Assembly: GCF_000725625.1 (NCBI RefSeq)
Contig: NZ_JOHS01000060.1
Coordinates: 6,581-70,580 of the forward strand
Length of the DNA: 64,000 nucleotides
Origin: Streptomyces sp. NRRL F-6676
GTDB taxonomy: Bacteria; Actinomycetota; Actinomycetes; Streptomycetales; Streptomycetaceae
Direction of reading: 5' to 3'
Shown here: in pieces, positions 7,201 to 17,969 of the stretch
How the letters are laid out: every line of letters starts with the position of its first letter
Numbering within the stretch: the first letter of the stretch is position 1
The notes under the pieces: model-generated
Databases searched by the model: none
The model's input: the letters and a program-made list of their open reading frames with translations, nothing else
Told to the model about the DNA's origin: nothing
Position numbers and translations under genes: made by a program

Positions 7201-9003
7201 TCAACCCCCGTACGCCCCCGACGCCGTCAGGCGCAGCGCGGTGTCGATGAGGGGGACGTGGCTGAAGGCCTGGGGGAAGTTGCCCACCTGGCGTTGCAGG
7301 CGGGGGTCCCACTCCTCGGCGAGCAGGCCGAGGTCGTTGCGCAGGGCCAGCAGCTTCTCGAAGAGGCGGCGGGCCTCGTCGACCCGGCCGATCATCGCCA
7401 GGTCGTCCGCCATCCAGAACGAGCAGGCCAGGAAGGCCCCCTCGTCGCCCGGCAGCCCGTCCACGCCCTCGTCGGAGCCCGACGTCGGGTACCGCAGGAT
7501 GAAGCCGTCCGCCGTGGACAGCTCGCGCTGGATCGCCTCGATGGTGCCGATGACCCGCTTGTCGTCCGGCGGCAGGAAGCCCATCTGCGGGATCAGCAGC
7601 AGGGACGCGTCCAGCTCCTTGGAGCCGTAGGACTGTGTGAAGGTGTTGCGCTCCTTGTCGTAGCCCCGCTCGCACACGTCGCGGTGGATGTCGTCGCGCA
7701 GCTGCTTCCAGCGCTCCAGCGGGCCGTCGGCGTCGCCGGACTCGATCAGCTTGATGGTGCGGTCGACCGCGACCCAGGCCATCACCTTGGAGTGCACGAA
7801 GTGGCGGCGCGGGCCGCGCACCTCCCAGATGCCCTCGTCGGGCTCGTCCCAGTGGTCCTCGAGGTAGCGGATCAGCCTGAGCTGGAGGACGGAGGCGTAG
7901 TCGTTGCGGGCGAGCCCCGTCATATGGCCCAGGTGCAGGGCCTCGGTGACCTCGCCGTAGACGTCCAGCTGGAGCTGGCTGGCGGCGCCGTTGCCGATGC
8001 GTACCGGCGCGGAGTGCTCGTAGCCCGGCAGCCAGTCCAGCTCGGCCTCGCCGAGCTCGCGCTCGCCGGCGATGCCGTACATGATCTGGAGGTTCTCCGG
8101 GTCGCCCGCGACCGCGCGCAGCAGCCACTCGCGCCAGGCGCGGGCCTCCTCGCGGTAGCCGGTGCGCAGCAGCGAGGAGAGCGTGATGGCCGCGTCGCGC
8201 AGCCAGGTGTAGCGGTAGTCCCAGTTGCGCACGCCGCCGAGGTGCTCGGGCAGCGAGGTGGTGGGCGCGGCGACGATGCCGCCGGTGGGGGCGTACGTCA
8301 GGGCCTTGAGCGTGATCAGGGAGCGGACCACGGCCTCGCGGTAGGGGCCGTGGTACGTGCAGTGCCCGACCCACTCGCGCCAGAACTCCTCGGTGGCCCC
8401 CAGGGACTGCTCCGGCTCGGGCAGCGGCGGCGGCTCCTTGTGCGAGGGCTGCCAGGAGACGGTGAAGGCGACGCGCTCGCCGGGCGCGACGGTGAAGTCG
8501 TTGTACGTGGTCAGCGACTTGCCGTAGGTCTCCGCCTCGGTGTCGAACCACACGGAGTCGGGGCCGGCGACGGCGACGGTGCGGCCCTCGTGCTTGTGCA
8601 CCCAGGGGGTGATCCGCCCGTAGGAGAACCGCATCCGCAGCACCGACCGCATGGGAACGCGGCCGGTGACGCCCTCGACGATCCGCACGAGCTGCGGGGC
8701 GCCGTCGCGCGGGGGCATGAAATCGGTCACCCTGACCGTTCCGCGTGGCGTGTCCCACTCGGACTCCAGGACGAGTGACTCGCCCCGGTAGCCGCGGCGG
8801 GTCGCGGTCGGCGGCTCGGCGTCGGAGGCATGGGCCGGCCCGAGGCGCCAGAAGCCGTGTTCCTCCGTGCCGAGCAGCCCCGCGAAGACGGCGTGGGAGT
8901 CGAAGCGGGGCAGGCACAGCCAGTCCACTGTGCCGTCCCGGCAGACCAGTGCGGCGGTCTGCATGTCTCCGATGAGTGCGTAGTCTTCGATACGCCCGGC
9001 CAC
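7201..9003 (-). CDS. Glycoside hydrolase family 15 protein (trehalase/glucoamylase type)
   Basis: A 600-residue, apparently cytoplasmic GH15 enzyme that should hydrolyse an alpha-glucoside; actinobacterial relatives include trehalases. The N-terminal beta domain starts with AGRIEDYALIGDMQTAALV and DGTVDWLCLPRFDS. The (alpha/alpha)6 catalytic barrel shows NWDYRYTWLRDAAITL, and near residue 430 VHSKVMAWVAVDRTIKL, with WEVRGPRRHFVHS before it. The GTG at 9003 is preferred because TGGAG lies 7 nt upstream; an ATG at 9039 would add 12 residues. It is transcribed divergently from pyrG, and a long palindrome lies in its leader (9064-9098). Confidence 0.9.
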   Translation of the reverse strand: MAGRIEDYALIGDMQTAALVCRDGTVDWLCLPRFDSHAVFAGLLGTEEHGFWRLGPAHASDAEPPTATRRGYRGESLVLESEWDTPRGTVRVTDFMPPRDGAPQLVRIVEGVTGRVPMRSVLRMRFSYGRITPWVHKHEGRTVAVAGPDSVWFDTEAETYGKSLTTYNDFTVAPGERVAFTVSWQPSHKEPPPLPEPEQSLGATEEFWREWVGHCTYHGPYREAVVRSLITLKALTYAPTGGIVAAPTTSLPEHLGGVRNWDYRYTWLRDAAITLSSLLRTGYREEARAWREWLLRAVAGDPENLQIMYGIAGERELGEAELDWLPGYEHSAPVRIGNGAASQLQLDVYGEVTEALHLGHMTGLARNDYASVLQLRLIRYLEDHWDEPDEGIWEVRGPRRHFVHSKVMAWVAVDRTIKLIESGDADGPLERWKQLRDDIHRDVCERGYDKERNTFTQSYGSKELDASLLLIPQMGFLPPDDKRVIGTIEAIQRELSTADGFILRYPTSGSDEGVDGLPGDEGAFLACSFWMADDLAMIGRVDEARRLFEKLLALRNDLGLLAEEWDPRLQRQVGNFPQAFSHVPLIDTALRLTASGAYGG

Positions 9004-9715
9004 GTGCAACTCCAGTCGAACGGCCACGTCGCCCCGCATGGGGCGGTCGCTCTTTGCGGTCAAGGGGTCGGTGTGAAACGTCGTCGTACACCGACCCCGT
9101 TCGGGAAAATATGCAGGAAATATGCGGTCGATGTGCAACGAACTGACGAGCTCGTATTGTTCCGGTGGCGGGCGGGGGTGTGCCGTTTGCCGGGGTGCTC
9201 GGCAGCGAGTGTCCGAGCAGGATACGACGCACCCGGGTGGTGCGCGTGCCGCTCCGGGCAACGCGGGTGACCCGAACGAGTGAGCATCGGGTGAGAACCG
9301 TGGAGGCGTGGCGTGTCCGTGGTGACACGTGCGCGGAGCGTGGCCGAAAGCGGTCGCTCGTAATGGCCGAAGACGGGTCGGAACCGGACGCTCCGGACGC
9401 CGGCGGGCGCTCTGACGGCTTTCGGCCCCGGCCCGGAAGACGTCCGGAAAGATCCCCGGGGAGGACGGCGGGAGAACCCCGGGAGGACTGAGGGGGAACC
9501 CGGGAGGGCCTGGAGGCGGGACCCGGGGAGGGCGGCGGGAGCGTCCCGGGAGGGAGCCGCCGGGAGCGGCTCCTCTCCGTCGCTGTTACGCTGGTAGCCC
9601 GTGGACCGGTGGACTTCAAACCCCCGAACCGCAGCGACGGCGCCCCCGGAAACCTCCGGAACGCAACGCGCCGCTCCGCACTCCAGACCGCGACCACGGG
9701 AGCCCCCTCTTGGCC
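9004..9715. other. Divergent intergenic region between the GH15 gene and pyrG
   Basis: About 710 bp. Next to the GH15 gene is an 11-bp palindrome and an A/T-rich patch (9104-9125). A second inverted repeat pairs 9342-9351 with 9418-9427. The stretch 9430-9570 is a run of imperfect CCCGGGGAGG/CCGGGAGG words. Open frames here have poor codon bias and are not called. Confidence 0.7.
9064..9098. promoter_or_regulatory. 11-bp inverted repeat in the GH15 gene leader
   Basis: GGGGTCGGTGT (9064-9074) is perfectly complementary to ACACCGACCCC (9088-9098) across a 13-nt spacer, about 60 bp upstream of the GH15 start. It could be a sugar-regulator operator or an RNA hairpin. No matching regulator is known to me. 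Confidence 0.55.
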
Positions 9716-11383
<1,668 letters not shown>

Positions 11384-11516
11384 CCGGACGGCCGTCGGGG
11401 CGTACGACGGCTGTACGGTGGCCGGGGTGCGGGTCCCCGGAACCCCAGGGTTCCGACGGGCGCGCACCCCGGTTTCGTGCACATGGGGCCCACGCGGCTC
11501 ATGGGGAAGGACAGGC

Positions 11517-12143
11517 ATGACGATCAAGGACGCCGCCGAGGAGTGGGAGATCCGGGGCACCGAGACCCCGTTCCGGGGCAACAAGACCTCCGTCCGCACC
11601 GACGAGGTGGTCATGCCCGACGGGTCGGTCGCACGCCGGGACTACCAGGTGCACCCCGGCTCGGTGGCCGTCCTCGCCCTGGACGACGAGGACCGCGTCC
11701 TGGTGCTGCGCCAGTACCGCCACCCGGTGCGCCAGCGGCTGTGGGAGATCCCGGCCGGACTGCTCGACGTCCCCGGTGAGAACCCGCTGCACGCCGCCCA
11801 GCGCGAGCTGTACGAGGAGGCGCACGTCAAGGCCGAGGACTGGCGGGTCCTCACCGACGTCTACACCACCCCCGGCGGCTGCGACGAGGCCGTGCGGATC
11901 TTCCTCGCCCGTGACCTGTCGGAGGCGGAGGGGGAGCGGTTCGAGGTCGAGCACGAGGAGGCCGACATGGAGCTCGCCCGGGTGCCCGTGGCCGAGCTGG
12001 TGCGCGGGGTGCTCGCCGGGGAGCTGCACAACAACTGCCTCGTCGTCGGCGCGCTGTCGCTGGTGGCGGCGCGGGACGGGGAGGGCCTGGACGCCCTGCG
12101 CCCGGCGCTCGCCCCGTGGCCGGCCCGCCCGTTCGAGGCGTGA
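11517..12143 (+). CDS. Nudix hydrolase, ADP-ribose pyrophosphatase type
   Basis: A 208-residue Nudix enzyme, probably cleaving ADP-ribose to AMP and ribose 5-phosphate. The Nudix box reads GLLDVPGENPLHAAQRELYEE-A, with the core REL-x-EE intact; the usual Gly after EE is replaced by Ala-His. The family-typical VLVLRQYRHPVRQRLWEIPAG precedes it, and TTPGGCDEAVRIFLARDL follows it. The start is set by GGGGAAGG 6 nt upstream. It lies 133 bp after pyrG and is likely expressed separately or by read-through. Confidence 0.92.
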   Translation: MTIKDAAEEWEIRGTETPFRGNKTSVRTDEVVMPDGSVARRDYQVHPGSVAVLALDDEDRVLVLRQYRHPVRQRLWEIPAGLLDVPGENPLHAAQRELYEEAHVKAEDWRVLTDVYTTPGGCDEAVRIFLARDLSEAEGERFEVEHEEADMELARVPVAELVRGVLAGELHNNCLVVGALSLVAARDGEGLDALRPALAPWPARPFEA

Positions 12144-12312
12144 GCACGCGCACCCCTTCCGCAAGTCCTACGATCGCCTGATCCGATCGGGTGAGCCGCG
12201 TGCCGTGCCCGCCCCGGTCCGCCGGGAGACCTCAGAGCGTCAACTAGGCTCTGAGGACGACCCGTGCGGAGTGCGGCGGGTCCGTGCGCGCAGTGGGACG
12301 GGAGCGTGACCC

Positions 12313-14415
12313 GTGACGGATCAGGCGGTGGACACCGACGACGGCGGACTGCCCGGCCCCGCGCCGGACACGGCCCCCGCCGGGCGCCGGCTCCCCGAGA
12401 GCCGGTCCCCGGAACGACAGGCCGACGACCGCCGGCACCCCGAACGTCCCGCCCCCGACCCCGAATTCCTCGGCCGCGCCCACGAACTGCGCGAACTGCG
12501 CGCCGACATCGCCCGCGCCGGCCTCGACACCCTCTCCGGCCGCAAGGCCCCCCGCGCCCGGGTGCTGCTCATCGCCGGGCGTCCGGGCCAGGGCCGTACC
12601 GCACTCGCCGAGGAACTGCTGCGGCGGGTGGCCGACGACTACGAGGACGGGGTGCTGCGCGCCCGCCTGAGCGAACCCGACGGCACCCCCGTCCCCACCG
12701 AGCGCACCGCCCGGCAGCTGCTGACCGCGCTCGGCCGGCCCGTACCGCCCGGGGCCGGCGAGGACGAGCTGAGCGAGCTGCTGCGCGAGGCCCTCGGCGA
12801 GCGGCGCGTACTGCTCCTGCTGGACGACGCGGCCGGCGCCGAACAGGTCGACGCGCTGCTGCCCGACAGCCCCGACTGCCTCGTCGTCGCCGTCTCCCGC
12901 GGGCCGCTGACCGGCATCTCCGACGTCCGCCCCTGCACGGTCGGCGGCCTGGACACCGCGTCCGCGGTGGCCCTGCTCACCCGCCGCACCGGCGCCGTCC
13001 GCATCACCGTCGACCCGCGCGCCGCCGAGCAGCTCGCCGAGGCGTGCGGCGGCCAGCCCGCCGCGCTGGTCCTCGCCGGGGGCTGGCTGGCCGCCCGCCC
13101 CAAGGCCGCCGTCGCCGACGTCACCCGGCACCTGAACGCCGACACCGAGGGCGGCGCCCCGCTCGCCAAGGTGTTCCGGCTCGCCTACGCCGGACTGCCC
13201 GCCGGTGCCCGGCGGATGCTGCGGCTGCTCTCCCTCGTCCCCGCCGTCCCGGCCGACCCGCACACCGCCTCCGCGCTGGCCGGCTGCTCGATGGGCGCCG
13301 CCCGCAGCGTCCTCGACGCGTGCGTGGACGCCGGATTCCTGCACCGCCTGCCCACCGAACTGCCGCAGTACGAGGTCCCCGGCTGCCTCCAGCCCCTGCT
13401 GCGCGCCCGCGCCGAGGCCGAGGACCGCCCCGGCGAGCTGCGCCTGGCCCGCGCCCGGATGCTGGAGCGCACCCTGCGGCTGTTGCAGTCCTGCCGTGCC
13501 GTCACCGAGACCGACAGCCCCGCGTCCCGGGAGAAACTGCTGGCCACGCCGCCCGCGCTGCGCTTCGCCGACCCGCGTGCCGCCGCCGACTGGCTGCGCG
13601 CCCGGCAGCCCGCGCTGCTGGCCGCCGCCCGGCTCGCCGTCGCCGACGGGGAGCTGGACACCCTGGCCCGCCGGCTGATGTCCCAGCTGGTGCGCGCCAT
13701 GGTGGCGCACCTCGGCACCCAGGCCGCCGCGCCCGAGCTGTACGGCATCCACCTGCTCGTCCTCGACGTCGCCGAACGCCGCCACCTGCCCCGGGAGCGG
13801 GCGGCGGCGCTGCTCAACCTCGCCGACCTGGACGCCCGGGCCGGCCGTGCCCGGGACGCGCTGGCCCGCTACCGGGCCGCGCTCGACGCCGGGCGCGAGG
13901 CGGGCGACCCGTACGCGACCGGCCGCGCGACGGAATCCGTCGGCGCGGCCCACCTCGCGCTGGGGGACCCCGACCGGGCCGCCGACTGGTTCGGGCGCGC
14001 GCTCGCCCAGCGGCTCGCCCGCGACGAGCGCGCGGACGCCGCCCGGCTGCACGGCCGCATCGGCGGGGCACACGCCCGCGCGGGGCGGTACGCGGAGGCG
14101 CTGCGCTCCTGGCGGTCCGCGGTCACCGGGCACCGGCGCGGCGGTGACGTCGTCGCACAGGCGCGGGCGATGGGCGAGCTGGCCGGGGTGCAGGAGGCCG
14201 CGGGGCGCGCGGACGAGGCGCTTCAGACGTACCAGGAGGCGGTCGAACTGGCCCGGCGCGCGGAGGACGGGCGGCTTCAGTCGGCCCTGCACACACGGCT
14301 CGCCGAGGCGCTGGAACGCACGGGCGACCCGGCGGGGGCCCGGCTGCACCGGGGAGCCGCCGAGCGGCTGCGGGAGGCGGAGCCCGGCACGGCGCCGGAC
14401 GGCGCAGAGGTGTGA
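12313..14415 (+). CDS. STAND-like NTPase with C-terminal tetratricopeptide repeats
   Basis: A 700-residue protein. After a disordered Pro/Arg-rich N-terminus comes EFLGRAHELRELRADI, the usual entry to an AfsR/NB-ARC-like ATPase. The P-loop near residue 90 reads GRPGQGRTAL, so the canonical lysine is arginine. A Walker-B-like VLLLLDDAAGAEQVDALL follows, and LLSLVPAVPADPHTASALAG looks like a winged-helix segment. The C-terminal 250 residues form Ala/Arg/Leu-rich TPR helices. No DNA-binding domain is seen, unlike SARP regulators. A signalling or scaffold role is inferred; the partner is unknown. GTG start with a GGGAG site. Confidence 0.75.
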   Translation: MTDQAVDTDDGGLPGPAPDTAPAGRRLPESRSPERQADDRRHPERPAPDPEFLGRAHELRELRADIARAGLDTLSGRKAPRARVLLIAGRPGQGRTALAEELLRRVADDYEDGVLRARLSEPDGTPVPTERTARQLLTALGRPVPPGAGEDELSELLREALGERRVLLLLDDAAGAEQVDALLPDSPDCLVVAVSRGPLTGISDVRPCTVGGLDTASAVALLTRRTGAVRITVDPRAAEQLAEACGGQPAALVLAGGWLAARPKAAVADVTRHLNADTEGGAPLAKVFRLAYAGLPAGARRMLRLLSLVPAVPADPHTASALAGCSMGAARSVLDACVDAGFLHRLPTELPQYEVPGCLQPLLRARAEAEDRPGELRLARARMLERTLRLLQSCRAVTETDSPASREKLLATPPALRFADPRAAADWLRARQPALLAAARLAVADGELDTLARRLMSQLVRAMVAHLGTQAAAPELYGIHLLVLDVAERRHLPRERAAALLNLADLDARAGRARDALARYRAALDAGREAGDPYATGRATESVGAAHLALGDPDRAADWFGRALAQRLARDERADAARLHGRIGGAHARAGRYAEALRSWRSAVTGHRRGGDVVAQARAMGELAGVQEAAGRADEALQTYQEAVELARRAEDGRLQSALHTRLAEALERTGDPAGARLHRGAAERLREAEPGTAPDGAEV

Positions 14416-14487
14416 CGGCAAGGAACACAGCCTGAAACACCTACGAAATCCGCAGTGCATCCGCAGAAGATTTGCCCTTTGGAAGGC

Positions 14488-14515
14488 TGGACAGAGGGAA
14501 CACCTTCATTAGACT
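14488..14515 (+). promoter_or_regulatory. Candidate promoter of ald
   Basis: TGGACA (14488-14493) and TAGACT (14510-14515) are separated by 16 bp, resembling a housekeeping sigma promoter. They lie about 100 bp upstream of the ald start. A 6-bp hairpin (14523-14528 with 14535-14540) follows in the leader. Confidence 0.45.
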
Positions 14516-14615
14516 GATTTGGCCGCACCTTCTCGTGCGGTCTGCCCCGGTGTGCCCTCACGCGTCCGGGTATGCAGTCATTGACGTTTCCTGCGAACCA
14601 AGGACCGTGATCGAC

Positions 14616-15731
14616 GTGAAGGTCGGTATTCCCCGCGAGGTCAAGAACAACGAGTTCCGCGTGGCCATCACCCCGGCCGGTGTGCACGAGCTCGTTCGAG
14701 GGGGTCACCAGGTCGTGGTGGAACGGGGCGCGGGTCTCGGCTCCTCCCTCACGGACGACGAGTACACCGCCGCCGGCGCCCGCATCCTGGACACCGCCGA
14801 CGAGGTGTGGGCGGCGGCCGATCTGCTGCTGAAGGTGAAGGAGCCGGTGGCCGAGGAGTACCACCGGCTGCGCAAGGACCAGATCCTCTTCACCTATCTG
14901 CACCTGGCCGCCTCCAAGGAGTGCACCGACGCCCTGCTGGAGTCGGGCACCACCGCCATCGCCTACGAGACCGTCGAACTGCCCGGCCGCGCGCTGCCGC
15001 TGCTCGCGCCCATGTCCGAGGTGGCCGGCCGGCTCGCCCCGCAGGTCGGCGCCTACCACCTGATGCGCGCGGGCGGCGGGCGCGGCGTGCTGCCCGGCGG
15101 CGTCCCCGGCGTGCCGGCCGGCCGGGCCGTCGTCATCGGCGGCGGAGTCTCCGGCTGGAACGCCGCGCAGATCGCCATCGGCATGGGCTTCCACGTGACC
15201 CTGCTCGACAAGGACATCAACAAGCTCAAGGAAGCCGACAAGATCTTCGGCACCCGGATCCAGACGGTCGTCTCCAACGCCTTCGAGCTGGAGCGGGCGT
15301 GCCTGGAGGCCGACCTCGTCATCGGCGCGGTGCTCGTCCCGGGCGCCAAGGCGCCGAAACTGGTCACCAACGAGCTGGTCTCCCGGATGAAGCCGGGAAG
15401 TGTCCTTGTCGACATCGCGATCGACCAGGGCGGCTGCTTCGAGGACTCCCGCCCCACCACGCACGCCGAACCGGCCTTCCCGGTCCACGAGTCGGTGTTC
15501 TACTGCGTCGCCAACATGCCCGGCGCCGTCCCCAACACCTCCACCTACGCGCTCACCAACGCCACGCTGCCGTACATCGTGGAACTGGCCGACCGGGGCT
15601 GGACGGAGGCGCTGCGCCGCGACCCCGCGCTCGCCAAGGGGCTCAACGTCCATGAGGGCAAGGTGGTTTACAAGGAGGTCGCCGAGGCACACGGTCTGGA
15701 GCACGTGGAGCTGTCCACCCTGCTCGGCTGA
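14616..15731 (+). CDS. ald: Alanine dehydrogenase
   Basis: A 371-residue NAD-dependent L-alanine dehydrogenase interconverting alanine and pyruvate plus ammonium. KVGIPREVKNNEFRVAITP opens the protein. With the GTG at 14616 the catalytic residues fall on Lys75 (VKEP) and His96 (YLHLAA), the same numbers I recall for the M. tuberculosis enzyme. The Rossmann loop is VVIGGGVSGWNAAQIA. A GTG at 14607 is in frame, but AAGGA lies only 2 nt before it, against 11 nt for 14616. A long leader precedes it and a perfect palindrome follows. Confidence 0.95.
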   Translation: MKVGIPREVKNNEFRVAITPAGVHELVRGGHQVVVERGAGLGSSLTDDEYTAAGARILDTADEVWAAADLLLKVKEPVAEEYHRLRKDQILFTYLHLAASKECTDALLESGTTAIAYETVELPGRALPLLAPMSEVAGRLAPQVGAYHLMRAGGGRGVLPGGVPGVPAGRAVVIGGGVSGWNAAQIAIGMGFHVTLLDKDINKLKEADKIFGTRIQTVVSNAFELERACLEADLVIGAVLVPGAKAPKLVTNELVSRMKPGSVLVDIAIDQGGCFEDSRPTTHAEPAFPVHESVFYCVANMPGAVPNTSTYALTNATLPYIVELADRGWTEALRRDPALAKGLNVHEGKVVYKEVAEAHGLEHVELSTLLG

Positions 15732-15828
15732 GCGGCGGGGGCGCGGCGCGCTCCGGCGTGCCTCCACATCTCCCCGCAAGTCGCCTGTGCCACAAGGCGA
15801 CAGGTCAACATTCGCGGTCAACGCCGCG

Positions 15829-15866
15829 CACCCGGCCGGACCTTGTCGACAAGGTCCGGCCGGGTG
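15829..15866. terminator. 38-bp perfect palindrome, probable terminator of ald
   Basis: Bases 15829-15866 form an uninterrupted palindrome centred on GTCGAC, able to make a very stable hairpin about 100 bp after the ald stop. A smaller hairpin (TCGCCT 15781-15786 with AGGCGA 15795-15800) precedes it. There is no T-run. An operator role is the alternative. Confidence 0.65.
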
Positions 15867-16134
15867 TGTGTATGGTCACTTTGCGACGCTCGTTCAACTC
15901 GTCGCAAAAACAACCGTTCTACCGATTCGCGCACGGGGCGAATCCGGCATTCAGCAGCTGTACGCCCTCCGTACGCCCTTGACAGGGGGATGTTTCATTG
16001 CCGACACATCGGGCCGGGTCCGGCGGATTGTGTTGCTGCGGACGGCCGACACGCCATAGAGTCGCCAACCGTCGGCATGGTGCCACGCTGACCTGTCTAG
16101 AAGTTTCCTGGTCACCAAGGAGGTAAGACGACTT
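15867..16134 (+). promoter_or_regulatory. Leader and promoter region of the ParA-like gene cluster
   Basis: About 270 bp with no gene. TTGACA occurs at 15979-15984 without an obvious -10. TTGCTG (16033-16038) with TAGAGT (16057-16062) at an 18-bp spacing is a better promoter pair. A strong AAGGAGG ribosome-binding site lies just before the GTG at 16135. Confidence 0.4.
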
Positions 16135-17310
16135 GTGAACGAGTCGACATTCACTCCCGGGGGTGGTCAACCAGGAATGCCTGCGCGAGGGTCGGACCCC
16201 GCGAGGCTCGAGGCTGTCGGCTCCGTCGCTGTCCGTACCTTCGCAGCCCACCAGAGCCACAGCCCCCACATGGCTCCGACAGCACACAAGAGCATGGATG
16301 GCCCACACGTGAACGCCATGGCCGGCGACAGCAGGGGCGAGGTGCACAACCACTTCGCCGACTACGACGAACTGCCCGACGGGCACTTCTACGACCCCGA
16401 CGCGGAGTACGAGCCCGACCCCGAGTACGCGGCCACGCTCGCGCCCGACGCGGCCCGTCAGCGGCGTGAGCGCATCGGGCCGACCGGGCGTCCGCTGCCG
16501 TACTTCCCCATCCCGGGCCCGCTCACGGACCACGGCCCCGCGAAGATCATCGCGATGTGCAACCAGAAGGGCGGCGTCGGCAAGACGACGTCGACCATCA
16601 ACCTGGGCGCCGCGCTCGCGGAGTACGGGCGCCGGGTGCTGCTCGTCGACTTCGACCCGCAGGGCGCGCTGTCCGTGGGTCTCGGGGTCAACCCGATGGA
16701 ACTCGACCTCACGGTCTACAACCTGCTCATGGAGCGGGGCATGGCCGCCGACGAGGTGCTGCTGAAGACCGCGGTCCCCAACATGGACCTGCTGCCCAGC
16801 AACATCGACCTCTCGGCGGCCGAGGTGCAGCTCGTGTCGGAGGTCGCGCGCGAGTCGACGCTCCAGCGCGCGCTCAAGCCGCTGATGTCCGACTACGACT
16901 ACATCGTCATCGACTGCCAGCCCTCCCTCGGCCTGCTCACCGTCAACGCGCTGACCGCCGCGCACAAGGTCATCGTGCCGCTGGAGTGCGAGTTCTTCGC
17001 GCTGCGCGGTGTCGCGCTGCTGACCGAGACGATCGAGAAGGTCCAGGAGCGGCTCAACCCCGAGCTGGAGCTCGACGGCATCCTCGCCACGATGTACGAC
17101 TCGCGCACCGTGCACAGCCGCGAGGTGCTGGCCCGGGTCGTCGAGGCGTTCGACGACCACGTGTACCACACGGTCATCGGACGTACGGTCCGCTTCCCGG
17201 AGACCACGGTCGCCGGTGAGCCGATCACCACGTACGCCTCCAACTCCGTCGGTGCCGCCGCCTACCGCCAGCTCGCCAGGGAGGTGCTCGCCCGGTGTCA
17301 CGCCGAGTGA
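16135..17310 (+). CDS. ParA-family ATPase, second chromosomal type linked to scpAB
   Basis: A 391-residue ParA/Soj-type ATPase. About 138 N-terminal residues are disordered (PDGHFYDPDAEYEPDPEY is acidic). The ATPase follows, with deviant Walker A CNQKGGVGKTTSTINLGAAL (signature lysine present), A' LLVDFDPQGALSVGLG and Walker B YIVIDCQPSLGLLTVNAL. The strong AAGGAGGT site fixes the GTG start. It overlaps the next gene and heads the scpA-scpB-rluB-cmk-der cluster, an order also found in mycobacteria. A role in chromosome organisation with SMC/ScpAB is inferred. It is distinct from the origin-proximal parAB, which is not in this window. Confidence 0.9.
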   Translation: MNESTFTPGGGQPGMPARGSDPARLEAVGSVAVRTFAAHQSHSPHMAPTAHKSMDGPHVNAMAGDSRGEVHNHFADYDELPDGHFYDPDAEYEPDPEYAATLAPDAARQRRERIGPTGRPLPYFPIPGPLTDHGPAKIIAMCNQKGGVGKTTSTINLGAALAEYGRRVLLVDFDPQGALSVGLGVNPMELDLTVYNLLMERGMAADEVLLKTAVPNMDLLPSNIDLSAAEVQLVSEVARESTLQRALKPLMSDYDYIVIDCQPSLGLLTVNALTAAHKVIVPLECEFFALRGVALLTETIEKVQERLNPELELDGILATMYDSRTVHSREVLARVVEAFDDHVYHTVIGRTVRFPETTVAGEPITTYASNSVGAAAYRQLAREVLARCHAE

Positions 17311-17897
17311 GTCTGCCGGGGGCCGACGAACTGTTCCGTACGACAGGGGGGATGGCGCTCCAGGCGTCCACCCCCCGGCGCCAGGCCAACGGCGAGGCCC
17401 GGGTGCCGGCCCCCGCGGGGGAGGGCGACGCGGCCGCGGCCGCGGAGGACGCCCCGACGGCGGTGCCGGTGCAGGGCGGTGACGGCGAGGGCGACGAGCA
17501 CGTCGCCGCGGACTCCGGTGCGCAGAGCGGTGAGTCGCGCGGGGCACGCTCGCCGGACGGGCCCGGGTCCGGGGCGGGCGCGGGCACCGCGACCGCGCGG
17601 CGGGCGGCCGGGCCGGAGGGCGCTGGTGTGCCCGCCGCCGCGGCTCAGCCTCGTCGGCGCGGGCGGAACGCGAATCGGCGGCCCAGTGGGCGGGAACGGC
17701 ACGACGAGAAGATCACGGTCTATGTCTCCGCCGAGGAGCTGATGGACCTGGAGCACGCGCGGCTGGTGCTGCGTGGTGAGCACGGGCTGGCGGTGGATCG
17801 CGGCCGTATCGTCCGCGAGGCCGTCGCCGTGGTCCTGGCGGACCTGGAACAGCGTGGGGACGCCAGCATTCTGGTACGGCGGTTGCGGGGCCGGTAG
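17295..17897 (+). CDS. Ribbon-helix-helix-like partner of the ParA ATPase
   Basis: A 200-residue protein with a long disordered Ala/Gly/Pro-rich N-terminus (to about residue 130), then a compact conserved C-terminus. That end reads RHDEKITVYVSAEELMDLEHARL, then RIVREAVAVVLADLEQRGD: one strand and two helices, resembling ribbon-helix-helix DNA-binding domains such as ParG. The GTG at 17295 has AGGGAGG 10 nt upstream and overlaps the ParA stop by 16 nt; the GTGA overlap at 17307 is the alternative. The neighbourhood suggests it contacts the ParA protein and DNA; this is inference. Confidence 0.75.
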   Translation: MSRRVSLPGADELFRTTGGMALQASTPRRQANGEARVPAPAGEGDAAAAAEDAPTAVPVQGGDGEGDEHVAADSGAQSGESRGARSPDGPGSGAGAGTATARRAAGPEGAGVPAAAAQPRRRGRNANRRPSGRERHDEKITVYVSAEELMDLEHARLVLRGEHGLAVDRGRIVREAVAVVLADLEQRGDASILVRRLRGR

Positions 17898-17969
17898 GCC
17901 CGCGCCCGCGTCTCGGTGCGGCGGTGCAGGGCTTCCGCTCGCCCCCGCCGCCCCTTCCCTTCCCGGCCT

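Noticed and set aside
9165..9491. A 108-codon + strand frame between the GH15 gene and pyrG
   Set aside because: There is no ribosome-binding site, the codon pattern is poor and the sequence is arginine-rich with no recognisable fold.
16085..16130. A possible DasR-type site (GTCTAG core) before the ParA-like gene
   Set aside because: Only the central TCTAG resembles it; the flanks lack the ACTGG/CCAGT symmetry.
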